A stretch of DNA of 64,000 bases from Cenococcum geophilum 1.58 (Eukaryota > Ascomycota > Dothideomycetes > Gloniales > Gloniaceae), in NCBI GenBank assembly GCA_001692895.1, contig KV748191.1, positions 248,001 through 312,000 of the forward strand, given 5' to 3'. How positions within the stretch are numbered: the stretch's first letter is position 1; each line of letters opens with the position of its first letter. The position numbers were made by a program, and so were the translations under genes. Shown in pieces: positions 12,801-22,306 of this stretch. The notes under the pieces were generated by a model, which did not search any database, was not told the DNA's origin, and was given only the letters and a program-made list of their open reading frames with translations.

Positions 12801-14082
12801 AGCATACCTTTCGGAGTAAATTTACCACTAGTATCCTAAAAATATAATTATGGTTATGCTTAAGCCATTATATAAAATCGCGGAGGTAGGAACTTATTAG
12901 TAGGCTACCTACAGCAAGCACTATAAAGAAAAGCTTTTAATAACTACTTCTATATTTAATCCCTACTTCTTTATTATAACTACGGGAACCCTATTTAGAA
13001 TTGTTGGTATATAAACTAATAACACAATTATTTTAGAAGACGACCAATTCTTAGCTCTTAAAGAGGATAAGCTAGTAAAGGTAAATCTTATAGCAAAGCT
13101 AAAGAAAAGGCTTAATTTAATAACACTATTACTTTTTAATAGATGTATCCTCTCCCTAAATAAGAATTCTATTGCCTTACGCCAGAAGGGTTAAGGTAAG
13201 AAAATTAACGTTATTAACGTTAATTCCCTAAAGCAAGGATACGTGGAGTAACGTGCTTATAAAGCTTATATTACTTCTATCTATTAACCTAAGGCTTTAT
13301 TTAATCTCTCCGTTACCACCTAATACTAAGAACTAACTAAGGATGATGTTTTTGCCCTAAATAAACGTCTTTTTTAATAAATAAACCATCTTAATTGGGG
13401 ACTACTTTATATGCCTATTAATCTTCCTACCGCTAAGCTCTTTATATTTATTAATAGATCGTTTATAAATAATAAAGATTTTAGCTCCTAGTTAGGATAT
13501 AAGATTATTATCGCAAATAAATTTACTAGAGAGAATAACTTTATAATCTATAGCAATCTTATCTATTAGAGCTTAATTAAGAGTAAGCGCGTTACCTAAA
13601 GTGTTTTAGCGTTAGAGATATATGGAATAGTTAGTGGAGTTAATATAGCAATTGCAATTAGAACTACCCTAAAGATAATTATAGATTAACTTAAACTTCC
13701 TATTATCCCTATAATCGTATATACCAACTTATATTCCCTCTACGAGTATTTAGTTAAGCTTAGTACTATAAAGGAGANGCGCCTTATAATTAATATTATA
13801 GCACTTTAGCAATNCTATAAGNGTTAAGAACTCTTTAAGATTTAATANATTAATNGCTAAGATAACCTAGTAGATATAATAATAAAGGCGAACCTAAATA
13901 AGGTACTAGAGACGTTTGTTAATATAAATACTCTACGTGTATAAGTTAAAGGTTAGGTTAAAAAGGAGTCCCTAAAAATTTCTTAGTTACGTAAGGTCTT
14001 AAGATGTTTAGGAACTTTAACCGGCGGTTAAAGTTGTTTAATTAGTTAGATTCTCTTACTAAGACTTTTTTAGAGGGGGGAG
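9829..14082 (+). mobile_element. Ty1/copia element, gag-pol internal region (dead)
   Basis: On the plus strand the copia domain order can be followed through many stops. The protease block reads IMLDTRAVGVS near 11010-11040 (family D-T-G, here D-T-R). The reverse transcriptase reads QTNNTIIL-like near 13005-13040, where fungal copia has T-D-D, followed by an RNase H block AKLFIFINRSF near 13430-13465 and YTNLYSLYEYLVKL near 13720-13760. A purine-rich tract (14071-14082) precedes the 3' LTR. Scattered N bases occur at 13777-13860. The left end was removed by the gypsy A insertion. A minus-strand sister copy lies at 47359-47567 plus 55399-58813. Confidence 0.85.
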
Positions 14083-14461
14083 TATAATATTCTGCAGACC
14101 CTAACTTAAACTAGCTAATTAGGATTTTCTATCCCCGAGATGGAAAATCGCTATTAGCTTGCTTACGACTAGCGCCTTAGCGGCCCTCCTATAACTCCTA
14201 ATAAGTAATAAGGATTAATATTTATTACGTTAGTCGAGCGGTATATATATATAGATGGCAACCATAAAAGAAGAGTTGCTAGTGTTGGGAATATAGGCAA
14301 GTTGCCATCACGCGAGGCAAGTTACTATCACGTATTGCCGCGGCACTAGCGTGGCGAGGAGCCCTAAGCTCCTCGCCCTTCCTTAAGCAAGGAAAAAAGA
14401 ATAACAATTATTATACTATCTACGAACCGTAGCTACGTGATATCACCTTGTGTAACCAACA
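14083..14461 (+). repeat. Copia 3' LTR
   Basis: It starts TATAATATTCTGCAGACC right after the polypurine tract and ends about ...TGTAACCAACA. It matches the reverse complement of about 46955-47358. A perfect 10-bp stem with a 5-nt loop (GGCGAGGAGC at 14353-14362, GCTCCTCGCC at 14368-14377) is kept in both copies. The right boundary is inferred from the CA end and is approximate. Confidence 0.7.
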
Positions 14462-14492
14462 GATTGCCCTAATATTATTTTAACTTTCTATA

Positions 14493-14558
14493 ACGTGTTT
14501 CACCATCGAACCGGTCACCCCATTGAGCCGGTCGACTCCCCCACCAAAACGACGGCGC
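14493..14558 (+). repeat. Left terminal inverted repeat of pogo element 1
   Basis: Sixty-six bases that pair with 16266-16332. The arms differ by a one-base indel in a C run and a few transitions. Confidence 0.9.
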
Positions 14559-14590
14559 GTCCACGACGCATACTTTCTCAACACCATAAC

Positions 14591-16210
14591 ATGTCGTAAC
14601 TCTATACTGAAGCAGATATAAACCTTGCCCTATCTAATATTATATCGCAGCAAATTCCAAGCCAAAGACGCGCTGCAGCAATCTATAATATCCCTTAATC
14701 GACCTTTAACGACCGCGTTACCGGGGCCCGCAGCTAACGCGACTGCGAGCCGAACAGGAAACGTATAACAAAGCTAGAAGAGGAGGTGATTGTTAAACGT
14801 ATTCTTAATGAGAGTTCTCGTAGTTTAGCAACGTTAAAAAATATTATGCGAGATATGGCCAATAAATTGCTAGAGAAGCGTGGTAGGGCACCCGTTAGCA
14901 AGAATTGGGTTAATCGCTTTATATAGCGAACTCTAGCAATTTAAACTTGTTAGAGCCGACCATATAATTGCCAGCAAGCCGCCTGCGAAGACCCAGCGAT
15001 TATTAGTCCCTGGTTTAACGTTATAAGGTTAATAAAGAGGGGGCATGGGATCACTAATAAAGACACGTATAACTTTAATAAATATGGCTTTCTTATAGGC
15101 AAAATAGGGTCTTAGCTTGTTGTTATAGGCTTAGAGAAGCCTAGTAGAGTAAAGAAACTACAACCTGGCAATTGTAAGTGGGTTACCCTAATATAAGCTA
15201 TCGGTTTAACGGGGAAGATTATCTTACCCTTTCTTATTCTTACGGGCAAGGTTTTTATTTTAACCTAGTTCTATAACTTACCTCACGACTAGGTTATTTA
15301 AGTTAGTCCTACTAGCTAGATAAATAATAACCTAGCGCTTACCTAGCTAGAACACTTTAACACGTATATAAGGCCCGTTAGTACTATATGGCTGCTTATT
15401 CTTAATGGGCATAAGAGCCATTACTTAATTAATTTTTAGGATCTCTGCAAGGAGAAGAATATAATCCCTATTTATATGCCTCTACATTCTTCTTACCTTC
15501 TTTAGCCACTTAACATTGGTTGCTTCTCGCCATTAAAGCGTAATTACAGCGATTGCGTGTTGACGTTAATCCGCTGCCGCGTCTACTATATTAATAAAGA
15601 TATCTTCCTACTAGCCTTTAAAGAAGCTTTTAATAAGACTTTTATATTATTAAACGTTTGCGTAGGGTTTTAAGGTGCTAGGCTAGTTCTATTTAACCTA
15701 GACGCAGTGTTATCGAAGCTTAATGTAAGGTTGCGTACGCTATCTCCGCCTGCACTAGGTACTGCCGTATAGGAGGCAAAGACACCGTGCAACGCTAGTA
15801 AAATAGCGTTGCATTCTACGCTTATTCAAAATAAAATCCAAAGGCGCCTAGGTTCTTCTCCAAGTTCTTTAGATAAAAAGGTTACGTAGTTAACTAAGGG
15901 AGCTCAAAAAATAGCCCATGAGATGGTGTTAATGCGCGAGGAAATTGTACACCTGCGAGAAGCCACTGAAGCGGCCACAAAGCGTAGGAGTTGTAAGCGG
16001 TGTTATATAGCGGTTAAGGAGACCCTAATAGTTGGTGTAGTAGCTGATTTAATTGCTGTAAGTAAGGGTAGTAGTCGTAACGACGGCGAAGAGCCTGCGA
16101 GGAGGGTGCGGGCAGCGAGACGCTGCGGCCGTTGCGGCGAAATTGGGCACAACTCCCGCACCTGCACGAAAGAAATTGATAGTTTAGAAGATAGCGACGA
16201 GTCTGAATAA
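14591..16210 (+). pseudogene. Pogo/Fot1-family DDE transposase, killed by RIP stops
   Basis: From ATG 14591 to the stop at 16208-16210 there are exactly 540 codons in one frame, with about 20 internal TAA/TAG and no frameshift. The order is an N-terminal psq-type helix-turn-helix (SQRRAAAIYNIP), a CENP-B-like second HTH region ending GRAPVSKNWVNRFI, then the DDE core. The catalytic blocks read YNFNKYGF (family N-F-D-E) and LILNGHKSH (family L-D-G-H), so both Asp residues are now Asn. They are followed by MPLHSS..PLNIGCFSPLKR. The last 95 codons (15923-16210) are free of stops and carry a CCHC zinc knuckle, CGRCGEIGHNSRTC, as seen at the end of many fungal pogo transposases. Confidence 0.9.
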
Positions 16211-16265
16211 TACTATATTATTTTGCAATTTACAATTAATTGTGGTGGTGTTGCGCAATATCGCT

Positions 16266-16332
16266 GCGCCGTCGTTTTGGTGGGGGGAGTCGACCGGCTC
16301 GATGGGGTGACCGGTTTGATGGTGAAACACGT
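16266..16332 (-). repeat. Right terminal inverted repeat of pogo element 1
   Basis: Inverted copy of 14493-14558, followed by the TA target duplication at 16333-16334. Confidence 0.9.
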
Positions 16333-16334
16333 TA

Positions 16335-18094
16335 GTAAATATATATATCCTTTAGTGCTATTATTAAAGGTACTAATATAGCTTATTAAAGAACTTTAAT
16401 AATAAATTTAGTAATAGTTAGGGCTAGGGTTTACTCTAAGTATATTATATCTAAGTTATATTAATACTCTATTTATATTCTATTAGGCTCTTTTATATAT
16501 AGCCTTTTAAGCATTTATTAAAGCCTAGTAAATCTTAATAAGATTTAATATAAAGTTAAAAAGTAGTAGCTTTTATTATTTCTGTGAGGTTAAAATATAT
16601 AACGGGTAATATTTAAAAAGTATTTATATTATAAAATAGGTCCTAAATATATATAAAATATTTTTTACTAAAATAGTAAGCTAATAATTATATACTTTTA
16701 AAAAGGCTAGGCGGAAATACTATTAATATTAAAAAAATTTAATAAAAAAAATTAAACGAGTTAGATAGCTAGGCTAGATAAGGTTATAATTATTATAAAT
16801 ATTTCTAGAATTAATAAAGGCATTATATAACCTAGTTATATTATAGTTATATTTTTATTATAATAAGGCTATAGTTATTATACTAATAAGAGTTTTTATA
16901 AACTAAGCTATATGCCAATTAGTAGAAATATATTAATAACTTTTTAATACTATATTCCGCTTATATAAGAATTATAGCATTTATATAGCATTTATATATA
17001 TAGATAGGGCGTAGGTAAAAAGTGTTTTATAATACATATATATAAAATATATTGCTAGTTATATATAGACTTAACTTATTAGCGAAAATAAAAATCTATC
17101 CTATATAGTATATTGCGATATTAGAGATAGTATATAGAGATGTAAAGCTACTAGTCTATAAAGCAGATACGTATAAAGGATTTTTAAAAAAAAAAGACAA
17201 ATAGTAAGTTTTAAAGATTATTAATTATAAGGATATTAACAATAAAATATAGTATAAAGTAAAGTAGATAAGCTATAATAAGATTACTTAGGAACTACTA
17301 TAGAACCTACTAGCGTATAAACTATTTCCACCTCTTCTTAATTGGAGTCCTTTTTAGCCTCCTTAGCCTTAAGCTTATAAAGACCTTACTCTATAAAACG
17401 TAGCTTTTTAAAATAGATCTTCTTACGGGCCTTTATAGGACGGTTTAGCCGAGTATAGGCATCTATTTAAGCTTTTAGAGCCTAAGACGCCTTATTTAAA
17501 TAATATTAAACCTTAATAAGGGCCTTAGCTAGCTTACTCTTTAGTTTTTCGGCCGCTACTAATATAAAACCCTAGAATAAATTAGATAAGGAACTAAACG
17601 GCTATAAAGAATTATAAAATGCGTATACTTAGTATAGGAAGAAAGTTAGTAACTAGATATAGCCGCGATTATAATATATATTAACTTCTTCTCTATATAA
17701 TAAGAATAGAACGGTATAACTTTACTAGGCGATAATATAAACGTTACCAGCTAGTTATAATAATTAAACGCAGAAGATCTAATAGAAGGTATTAGAAATA
17801 ATAAAGGTTATAAAATTAAAACGGGAATACTATATATCTAATAAACAACTTAGAGATAGGAAATATCTTTAAGGACAACGATAAAGAGAAGGAGATAATA
17901 TTATAAACCTTATATTAGCAGTAGTAGAACTACTAAAAAGAGATATAAATAGGTTGGTTAAAATAGTATAGGAGGTACTAAAACCGATTGAACTATAGGA
18001 TAAGGAGTAGCTAAGTTATATAGTTAGTTATATTATAAGTTTAGAATATAGGAATATAGAAATATAGAAATGTAATATACCGACATACTAACGT
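16335..18094. other. AT-rich degraded DNA, no gene
   Basis: This stretch is very AT-rich. The only readable trace is on the minus strand at about 17290-17580. There a lysine-rich, coiled-coil-like stretch with stops (AAEKLKSKLAKALIKV, later NRPIKARKK) resembles the C-terminal tail of pogo-type transposases. I see no terminal repeats or catalytic blocks, so this assignment is weak. Confidence 0.35.
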
Positions 18095-18496
18095 ACTAAC
18101 GTACTTAGTACATTTCTTAGGCGTAGTATTATATATTTAAAGGACTATAGTTGTCACAGTACGTGCGGACTGTCAAGGTACGATGTACGAGGTGACTGTA
18201 TATGATTGACAAACGATGTCGTGTGAGGATCTATGTAGGAGGTGAGGCGGTATATATACNNGTCGCTCAGGGGTCAGGTCCGTGCTCATGCATACGCGTA
18301 CACGAGCCATAACAACGCGTCAGGTCAGTGCCGTGACAATAGTTCTCTTCTTTATAGTAAATCTTAGAATATAATTAGAGTTAATCTATTAGGTAACCTA
18401 CTCTACTAGTTATATTTATATTATTAACTATTCTATACCTATATACCTAGCCTATTAATAAGTCTACCGTAGTATTTCCTACCAGGCTTTATTATA
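18095..18496 (+). repeat. Gypsy A LTR in reverse orientation, interrupted
   Basis: 18344-18496 is the reverse complement of the first ~150 bp of the 420-bp gypsy A LTR, ending CTTTATTATA. About 18095-18151 matches a further part of the LTR (TTTCTTAGG..TATTTAAAGGAC). No internal gypsy sequence follows on the right, so this is a solo or truncated LTR. A separate 187-bp insertion splits it. Confidence 0.75.
18152..18338. mobile_element. Small un-mutated solo LTR (187 bp) with 5-bp target duplication
   Basis: It begins TGTCACAGTAC and ends GTGCCGTGACA, giving TG..CA ends with a short inverted repeat TGTCAC/GTGACA. ATAGT flanks it on both sides (18147-18151 and 18339-18343). CpA and TpG are common here, unlike in the host LTR. 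A TATATATAC box lies at about 18251-18259, next to two N bases (18260-18261). A caveat is that intact gypsy A LTRs hold two ATAGT-like motifs 10 bp apart at this spot, so the duplication could be partly coincidental. A MITE is the alternative reading. Confidence 0.6.
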
Positions 18497-19450
18497 CTAG
18501 AGATATTCTTTCTATTAAACTATAAAACCCCTTACCTAAAAGGATCTAGTATTATTACTATTAGAATAAATATATATTGTACTTCCCTTACTGCCTAAAG
18601 CGGTAAATACTATAGTTAGTCCGCTTATATAGCCGCTTAAGGTAAGGGTATTTTAGGTAGCCGTCCTAGCGGTACCTTAATAGGTATATACTATGGCTGG
18701 TTTACTTATATAGCTATATCTCTAATAGAGGGTGCCTACTTCTTAATGCCTAAGGGAGGGTCTCTCTAAGAGAATATAGAATCTTTATCTTTTACTACTA
18801 CTAGGTTTTAATATGTTTATCTACTTTAGTCTACTATTATTCTATATAGTAGGGTAGTACTAAGCCTCTTACTTTTATTTATATCTACTTCTTTACAGAA
18901 CGCCTTTAGAGCTACTATTAATATAATCTGGATAACTTAAAAAAAGATAAAGCTAAACTAAAATAGAAAGCTTTTAAGGGCAGATCTAATCTCGTATACT
19001 TACAACCTTATTTAATATTCTCTTTTTTACTCCTAAAAGTCAGTGCTAACTTCCTTTACCACTAAATACCTTAAGTTTTATTTCTATTTGATTTATTAGC
19101 CCTTAACTTATTGTCTTTATATCTTTAATAATGCTCTAGCTATACTCGTACGTAGGTAGTAAAGATATTAAATAACTCCAACTGCCGGCTAAAGTTATTT
19201 AATTAGCTTGCTAGTTCGCTTAATATTTTTATATATTACTTTCTAAAACCATTTAACTTATACTCTTTTACCTCTTATTGCCACTCTTTAGCCTATATAT
19301 TAAGTTTAGCTATCCTATCTTTTCTAGGACTGCCTGGTTCCCCTTACTATCCAACACTACCTAGTTTACTAGTTCTGCTATCTTGCCTATCTAGCTAGCG
19401 GTTCTTCTGTAGCTGTAGTATATTCCTACATATCTCCTATATATATAGCA
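18497..19450. other. AT-rich degraded DNA, unassigned
   Basis: The composition is RIP-like with no sustained frame on either strand, no terminal repeats, and no clear match to the other families in the window. It ends at the transition to normal-composition DNA near 19460. Confidence 0.5.
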
Positions 19451-19467
19451 CTAGACTTTTAATCTAA
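19425..19467 (+). tRNA. Possible tRNA-Lys(UUU) 5'-half relic
   Basis: The stem TAGA (19452-19455), loop CTTTTAA (19456-19462) and stem TCTA (19463-19466) form a tRNA-Lys-like anticodon arm with anticodon TTT. It is preceded by a T/A-shifted version of a D-arm (CTCCTATATATATAGC). No T-arm or B-box is visible downstream, so at best this is a truncated, mutated relic or a piece of a tRNA-derived SINE. Confidence 0.25.
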
Positions 19468-19601
19468 AGAGCTTGCAGTGCTTGCTGGAAGAACTGGCTT
19501 AAAGGCTCTCCGTGCCTCCCCTTTCCCGGTCCCGGTAGAGAGCATCCGGCAACACGTTCCCTAACAGTGTTCACCTCAAACAACATCCAACAATCTGGAG
19601 A

Positions 19602-19969
19602 ATGGCTACCTCCATTGTATCTCGCAACTTCACTCTCACATCAGCCGATACATTTTGTTTCTATGAGGGCCTATCGAAATCTTGGTGTGGCGTAGACGGG
19701 CTTAAGTAGGGAGGCGCAAAGCCCATCCGTCTCCTGGTAGCCCATTCATCGATATTGGTGAGATTGTCCCACCGGATTTAAAGCTAAGTAGGAGTATGTT
19801 TGAAGGAAGCCATCTAGGTGAGTATGGGAACGCGCACATAACATGTCTGTATTAATTATTGGATGTCCTAACACTTCTAACAGCTAGCCTAATAGTCGTC
19901 GACAGCAACAGCGACAACGACAGCGAGACCGACCCCGATGACGAAGGCCCCCTGACCATAGAATCGTAA
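19602..19969 (+). CDS. Small hypothetical protein, three exons (predicted)
   Basis: I predict exons 19602-19684, 19741-19817 and 19884-19969, which total 246 bases (81 residues plus TAA). Intron 2 (19818-19883) is convincing, with donor GTGAGT, branch-like CCTAAC and acceptor AACAG. Intron 1 (19685-19740; GTGTGG...GGTAG) is weaker but is needed to keep the frame. The product starts MATSIVSRNF and has a hydrophilic middle (FIDIGEIVPPDLKLSRS). It ends in a strongly acidic Ser/Asp/Glu tail (SNSDNDSETDPDDEG). No signal peptide, membrane segment or known domain is visible, and I do not recognise the family. It lies in normal-composition DNA beside the kinase-TPR gene, facing it. Confidence 0.45.
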
Positions 19970-20007
19970 ATCATCTGAGGCATTTCATCAAGCAAGCCTA
20001 CTAGCTT

Positions 20008-20385
20008 TCATGTCCGTTGGCTAATTGGCCGCCTCAGCCGTAATATGCGCCTTCTGTGATGTTCTAGGACACGTGCAGTAGTCATGCAAACTCCCGACTC
20101 CTTCACCGGCTGTGCAATTCCATTCCAGGGCCTGTAGTCGTTCGGATAAAAAGGAAACGTTGGAACCCACCCAACATACGGATTGGCTTCCCTATCAAGC
20201 GGTATTAGCGCCGCAAGCCACGACAGAAGGGGTTCTCGGTGAGTAAGTCTTGTTGCTCCTGGGCTCGTGCAGGCGGGACGGTCCGCATAAACATTGCATG
20301 CCTCATTTGTCCATTCGCATGTGCCTAAGCTTGTTCCGGAACACGTCATGGACGACATGTACTCTGCGGCCGTCCGCAGCAGCAT
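20008..20385 (-). CDS. Unidentified 125-residue frame, possibly a terminal exon
   Basis: This minus-strand frame of 125 codons ends at 20008. Composition looks protein-like: six Cys, a Trp/Pro/Tyr-rich middle (GWVPTFPFYPNDYRPWNG) and a basic end (HHRRRILRLRRPISQRT). An in-frame TAG lies just before the ATG, and the bases before it (..ATCACTAG) could also be a splice acceptor. This may therefore be the last exon of a larger, partly lost gene. There is no signal peptide and no family I recognise. It sits downstream of the TPR gene on the same strand, with about 280 bp between them. Confidence 0.45.
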   Translation of the reverse strand: MLLRTAAEYMSSMTCSGTSLGTCEWTNEACNVYADRPACTSPGATRLTHREPLLSWLAALIPLDREANPYVGWVPTFPFYPNDYRPWNGIAQPVKESGVCMTTARVLEHHRRRILRLRRPISQRT

Positions 20386-20666
20386 CGTTGCCTAGTGATT
20401 TTCAGTCCCTCGAACGCATTTAGTCGCTACCTTGCGATTCGTCCTATCCTCGAGTCTTTCTTGTTTAGGTCGCGAACCTTTCAAATATTAAAGATCATGC
20501 ATGGCTCTTGCTCGTTCAGAATTCACTTCATGAACAAGCATTATTCGGATATAGGTGCTTCTTGCCACTTGAAAACTTTTCGTTTGACAACAACTTAGGG
20601 CGCGGATCCAGAGGTATACTACAAATCTCTTGGTGCGATAATTGCCTGAGCACACTAGCTCGGAGG

Positions 20667-21204
20667 TCAATCCAGCCTCAACTGACGAGCTAAATCCGGT
20701 CCTCCCTTTTTAATTTCTTTGACAGCTTGTACCCAAAGGTCGTTCGCCTCCTCGCTCATGTCCAGTTTTTCACAAACACTTGCCAAGCGTATCATGGTAA
20801 TGATGGTAGATTTGTGCCCAGTACCAAACAGACGTTTCTGGGCATCAAGTGCTTCTTTCCCAAGTTTTTGAGCTTCATTATACTTTCCTCCATCTCTGTA
20901 CATCGAAGCGAGGTTGCTCTTTATAGTTAACGTTGTGCTGTGGTGTATTCCAAGAACTGTTTCGGCAGTCTTCAGTGCAGACTCTCCGATCGAACAAGCA
21001 CTGTCGAGTAGTCCAAGCCTTTGATGCGTTTCGGCGAGGTTTGCGATTGAAACTATAGTATCCGGATGGTTAGGCCCAAGTACATCGATGCTTATGGCCC
21101 TGCATTCTTCCTCATACTGTAAAGCCTCGTTGAGCCGATCTTGACTGGTGAGAACGTCGGCTAGAATTGTCATTGTGCATAGCGTTGACCGGTGCCTCTT
21201 TCCC
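20667..21204 (-). pseudogene. C-terminal TPR region cut off by the transposon
   Basis: This holds the last four TPRs (loop motifs LGPNHPDT, LGIHHSTT and FGTGHKST, plus part of the broken one) and the normal stop at 20667. Read in frame through the target duplication, the junction gives SLGKRHRSTLCTMTILADV, a perfect continuation of the repeat. A Met at 21173 would allow separate translation of 168 residues, but there is no sign of a promoter of its own. It shows no RIP, so the break looks recent. Confidence 0.8.
21194..21204. repeat. 11-bp target-site duplication, left copy
   Basis: GCCTCTTTCCC, identical to 22296-22306. On the gene's strand it encodes the GKR of the TPR loop. Confidence 0.9.
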
Positions 21205-21504
21205 GGACAGGATCCGGGCAGTAACTCTTGGCAGTAACTTTACTGCCCGAATCTTTTGATCAGCGGCGGCCCAGCAGGCGGTAAGGGTAGCCAAGGCACT
21301 ACTCGGGCACCTATTTTACTAGTAAAAGCCATACAAATGCAATGTTTACCAATACTCCCCCACCCCTGCATGCCCCGCAAGCTGCTGCACGATTAAACGA
21401 AGGTGCACGTACTTTTATATACACGTCTCTCTCTACGCGTCTCTCTCTACGCGTCTCTCTCTACATGTCTCTCTCTATGCGTCTTCCTTTTTATATAAGA
21501 GAGG

Positions 21505-21700
21505 CACGGGCGAGACACGGGCAGCAGAGGCACGAGTAGAGGCACGAGCAGAGGCACGAGTAGAGGCACGAGCAGAGACACGAGTAGAGGCGTGAGTAGA
21601 GCTACGAGTAGAGGCGCAGGTAGAGCCACGAGCAGAGACATGAGTAGAGCCACGAGCAGAGCTACGAGCAGAGCCACAAGTAGAGCTACGAGCAGAGGTA
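21505..21700 (+). repeat. 12-bp minisatellite, forward block, inside the Mutator-like element
   Basis: About fifteen imperfect copies of a 12-bp unit near GAGCAGAGCCAC/GAGTAGAGGCAC. The preceding 21421-21485 holds a related CTCTCTCTACGCGT array. The apparent leucine-rich frame on the minus strand (21447-21677) is just this repeat translated. Confidence 0.85.
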
Positions 21701-21869
21701 GGTATAGAGGTGCAAGGCGTAGAGGTAGAAAGGGGTGTCTAGAAAGGGAATGTTAAAGCTAAGCCTTAATTTACCCCTGTAGATCAACTGCGCACTGTTT
21801 ATCTAGACCCACCCCCCCACCGACCCACTTTCCTATCTAGACTGCCCCCTTTACTTCTCTCTTTGCTTC

Positions 21870-21990
21870 TCTTTGCTCCTCCCTCTACTCCTCCCTCTAC
21901 TCGTGGCTCTACTCGTGGCTCTGCTCGTGGCTCTACCCGTGTCTCTAACCGTGTCTCTAACCGTATCTCTGCCCGTGTCTCCTTGCGTCT
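21870..21990 (-). repeat. 12-bp minisatellite, inverted block, inside the Mutator-like element
   Basis: Copies of CTCTACTCGTGG-type units, the reverse complement of the 21505-21700 block. The two blocks could fold into a long imperfect hairpin around a spacer of about 170 bp. A purine-rich repeat (22020-22155) follows. Confidence 0.8.
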
Positions 21991-22295
21991 CCTTGTGCGT
22001 TTCTTGCACGTCTTATGGGGTAGAGAGGTGTAAAGACAGACGCAGATATAAAGACGTAAAGACGCGGAGATATAAAGGTGTAGAGGTGTAGAGGCGTAGA
22101 GGCGCGGGGGCGTAGGGAGAGGCGTAGAGGGAGGTGTAAAGGCGCAGAGGTGCCCCTAGGGGTAAACCCTGCTAAATTAAGCTACGACTCTAAAAAATAA
22201 GCTCTAAGCCACTAATTTTGCACCGGCAGAACGAAACTTGGCAGAAGATTCGGGCAGTAAAGTTACTGCCAAGAGTTACTGCCCGGATCCTGTCC

Positions 22296-22306
22296 GCCTC
22301 TTTCCC
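22296..22306. repeat. 11-bp target-site duplication, right copy
   Basis: GCCTCTTTCCC, identical to 21194-21204, directly beyond the right TIR. Confidence 0.9.

Larger units (their letters stand above)
14493..16332 (+). mobile_element. Pogo/Fot1-type DNA transposon, complete, TA-flanked
   Basis: The 1840-bp element has 66-67-bp terminal inverted repeats (14493-14558 and 16266-16332, starting ACGTGTTTCACCATC). The arms differ at only a few positions, mostly C/T changes. It is flanked by TA at 14491-14492 and 16333-16334, the duplication made by Tc1/mariner-superfamily transposases. One transposase pseudogene fills the inside. The TIRs and the 3' third are much less AT-rich than the surroundings. 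Confidence 0.9.
21205..22295. mobile_element. 1.09-kb non-autonomous DNA transposon (Mutator-like) inside the TPR exon
   Basis: The 1091-bp element has 51-bp identical terminal inverted repeats (21205-21255 and 22245-22295, beginning GGACAGGATCCGGGCAGTAA). It is flanked by an exact 11-bp duplication GCCTCTTTCCC (21194-21204 and 22296-22306). It can also be read as 9 bp with one more base of TIR on each side. A 9-11-bp duplication points to the Mutator (MULE) superfamily. Each TIR holds its own inner inverted repeat (GGGCAGTAA..TTACTGCCC). The inside codes for nothing and is filled by tandem 12-bp repeats in opposite orientations. It shows no RIP. Confidence 0.85.

Noticed and set aside
21447..21677. 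Leucine/valine-rich minus-strand frame that looks like a membrane protein
   Set aside because: It is the translation of a 12-bp tandem repeat inside a transposon.
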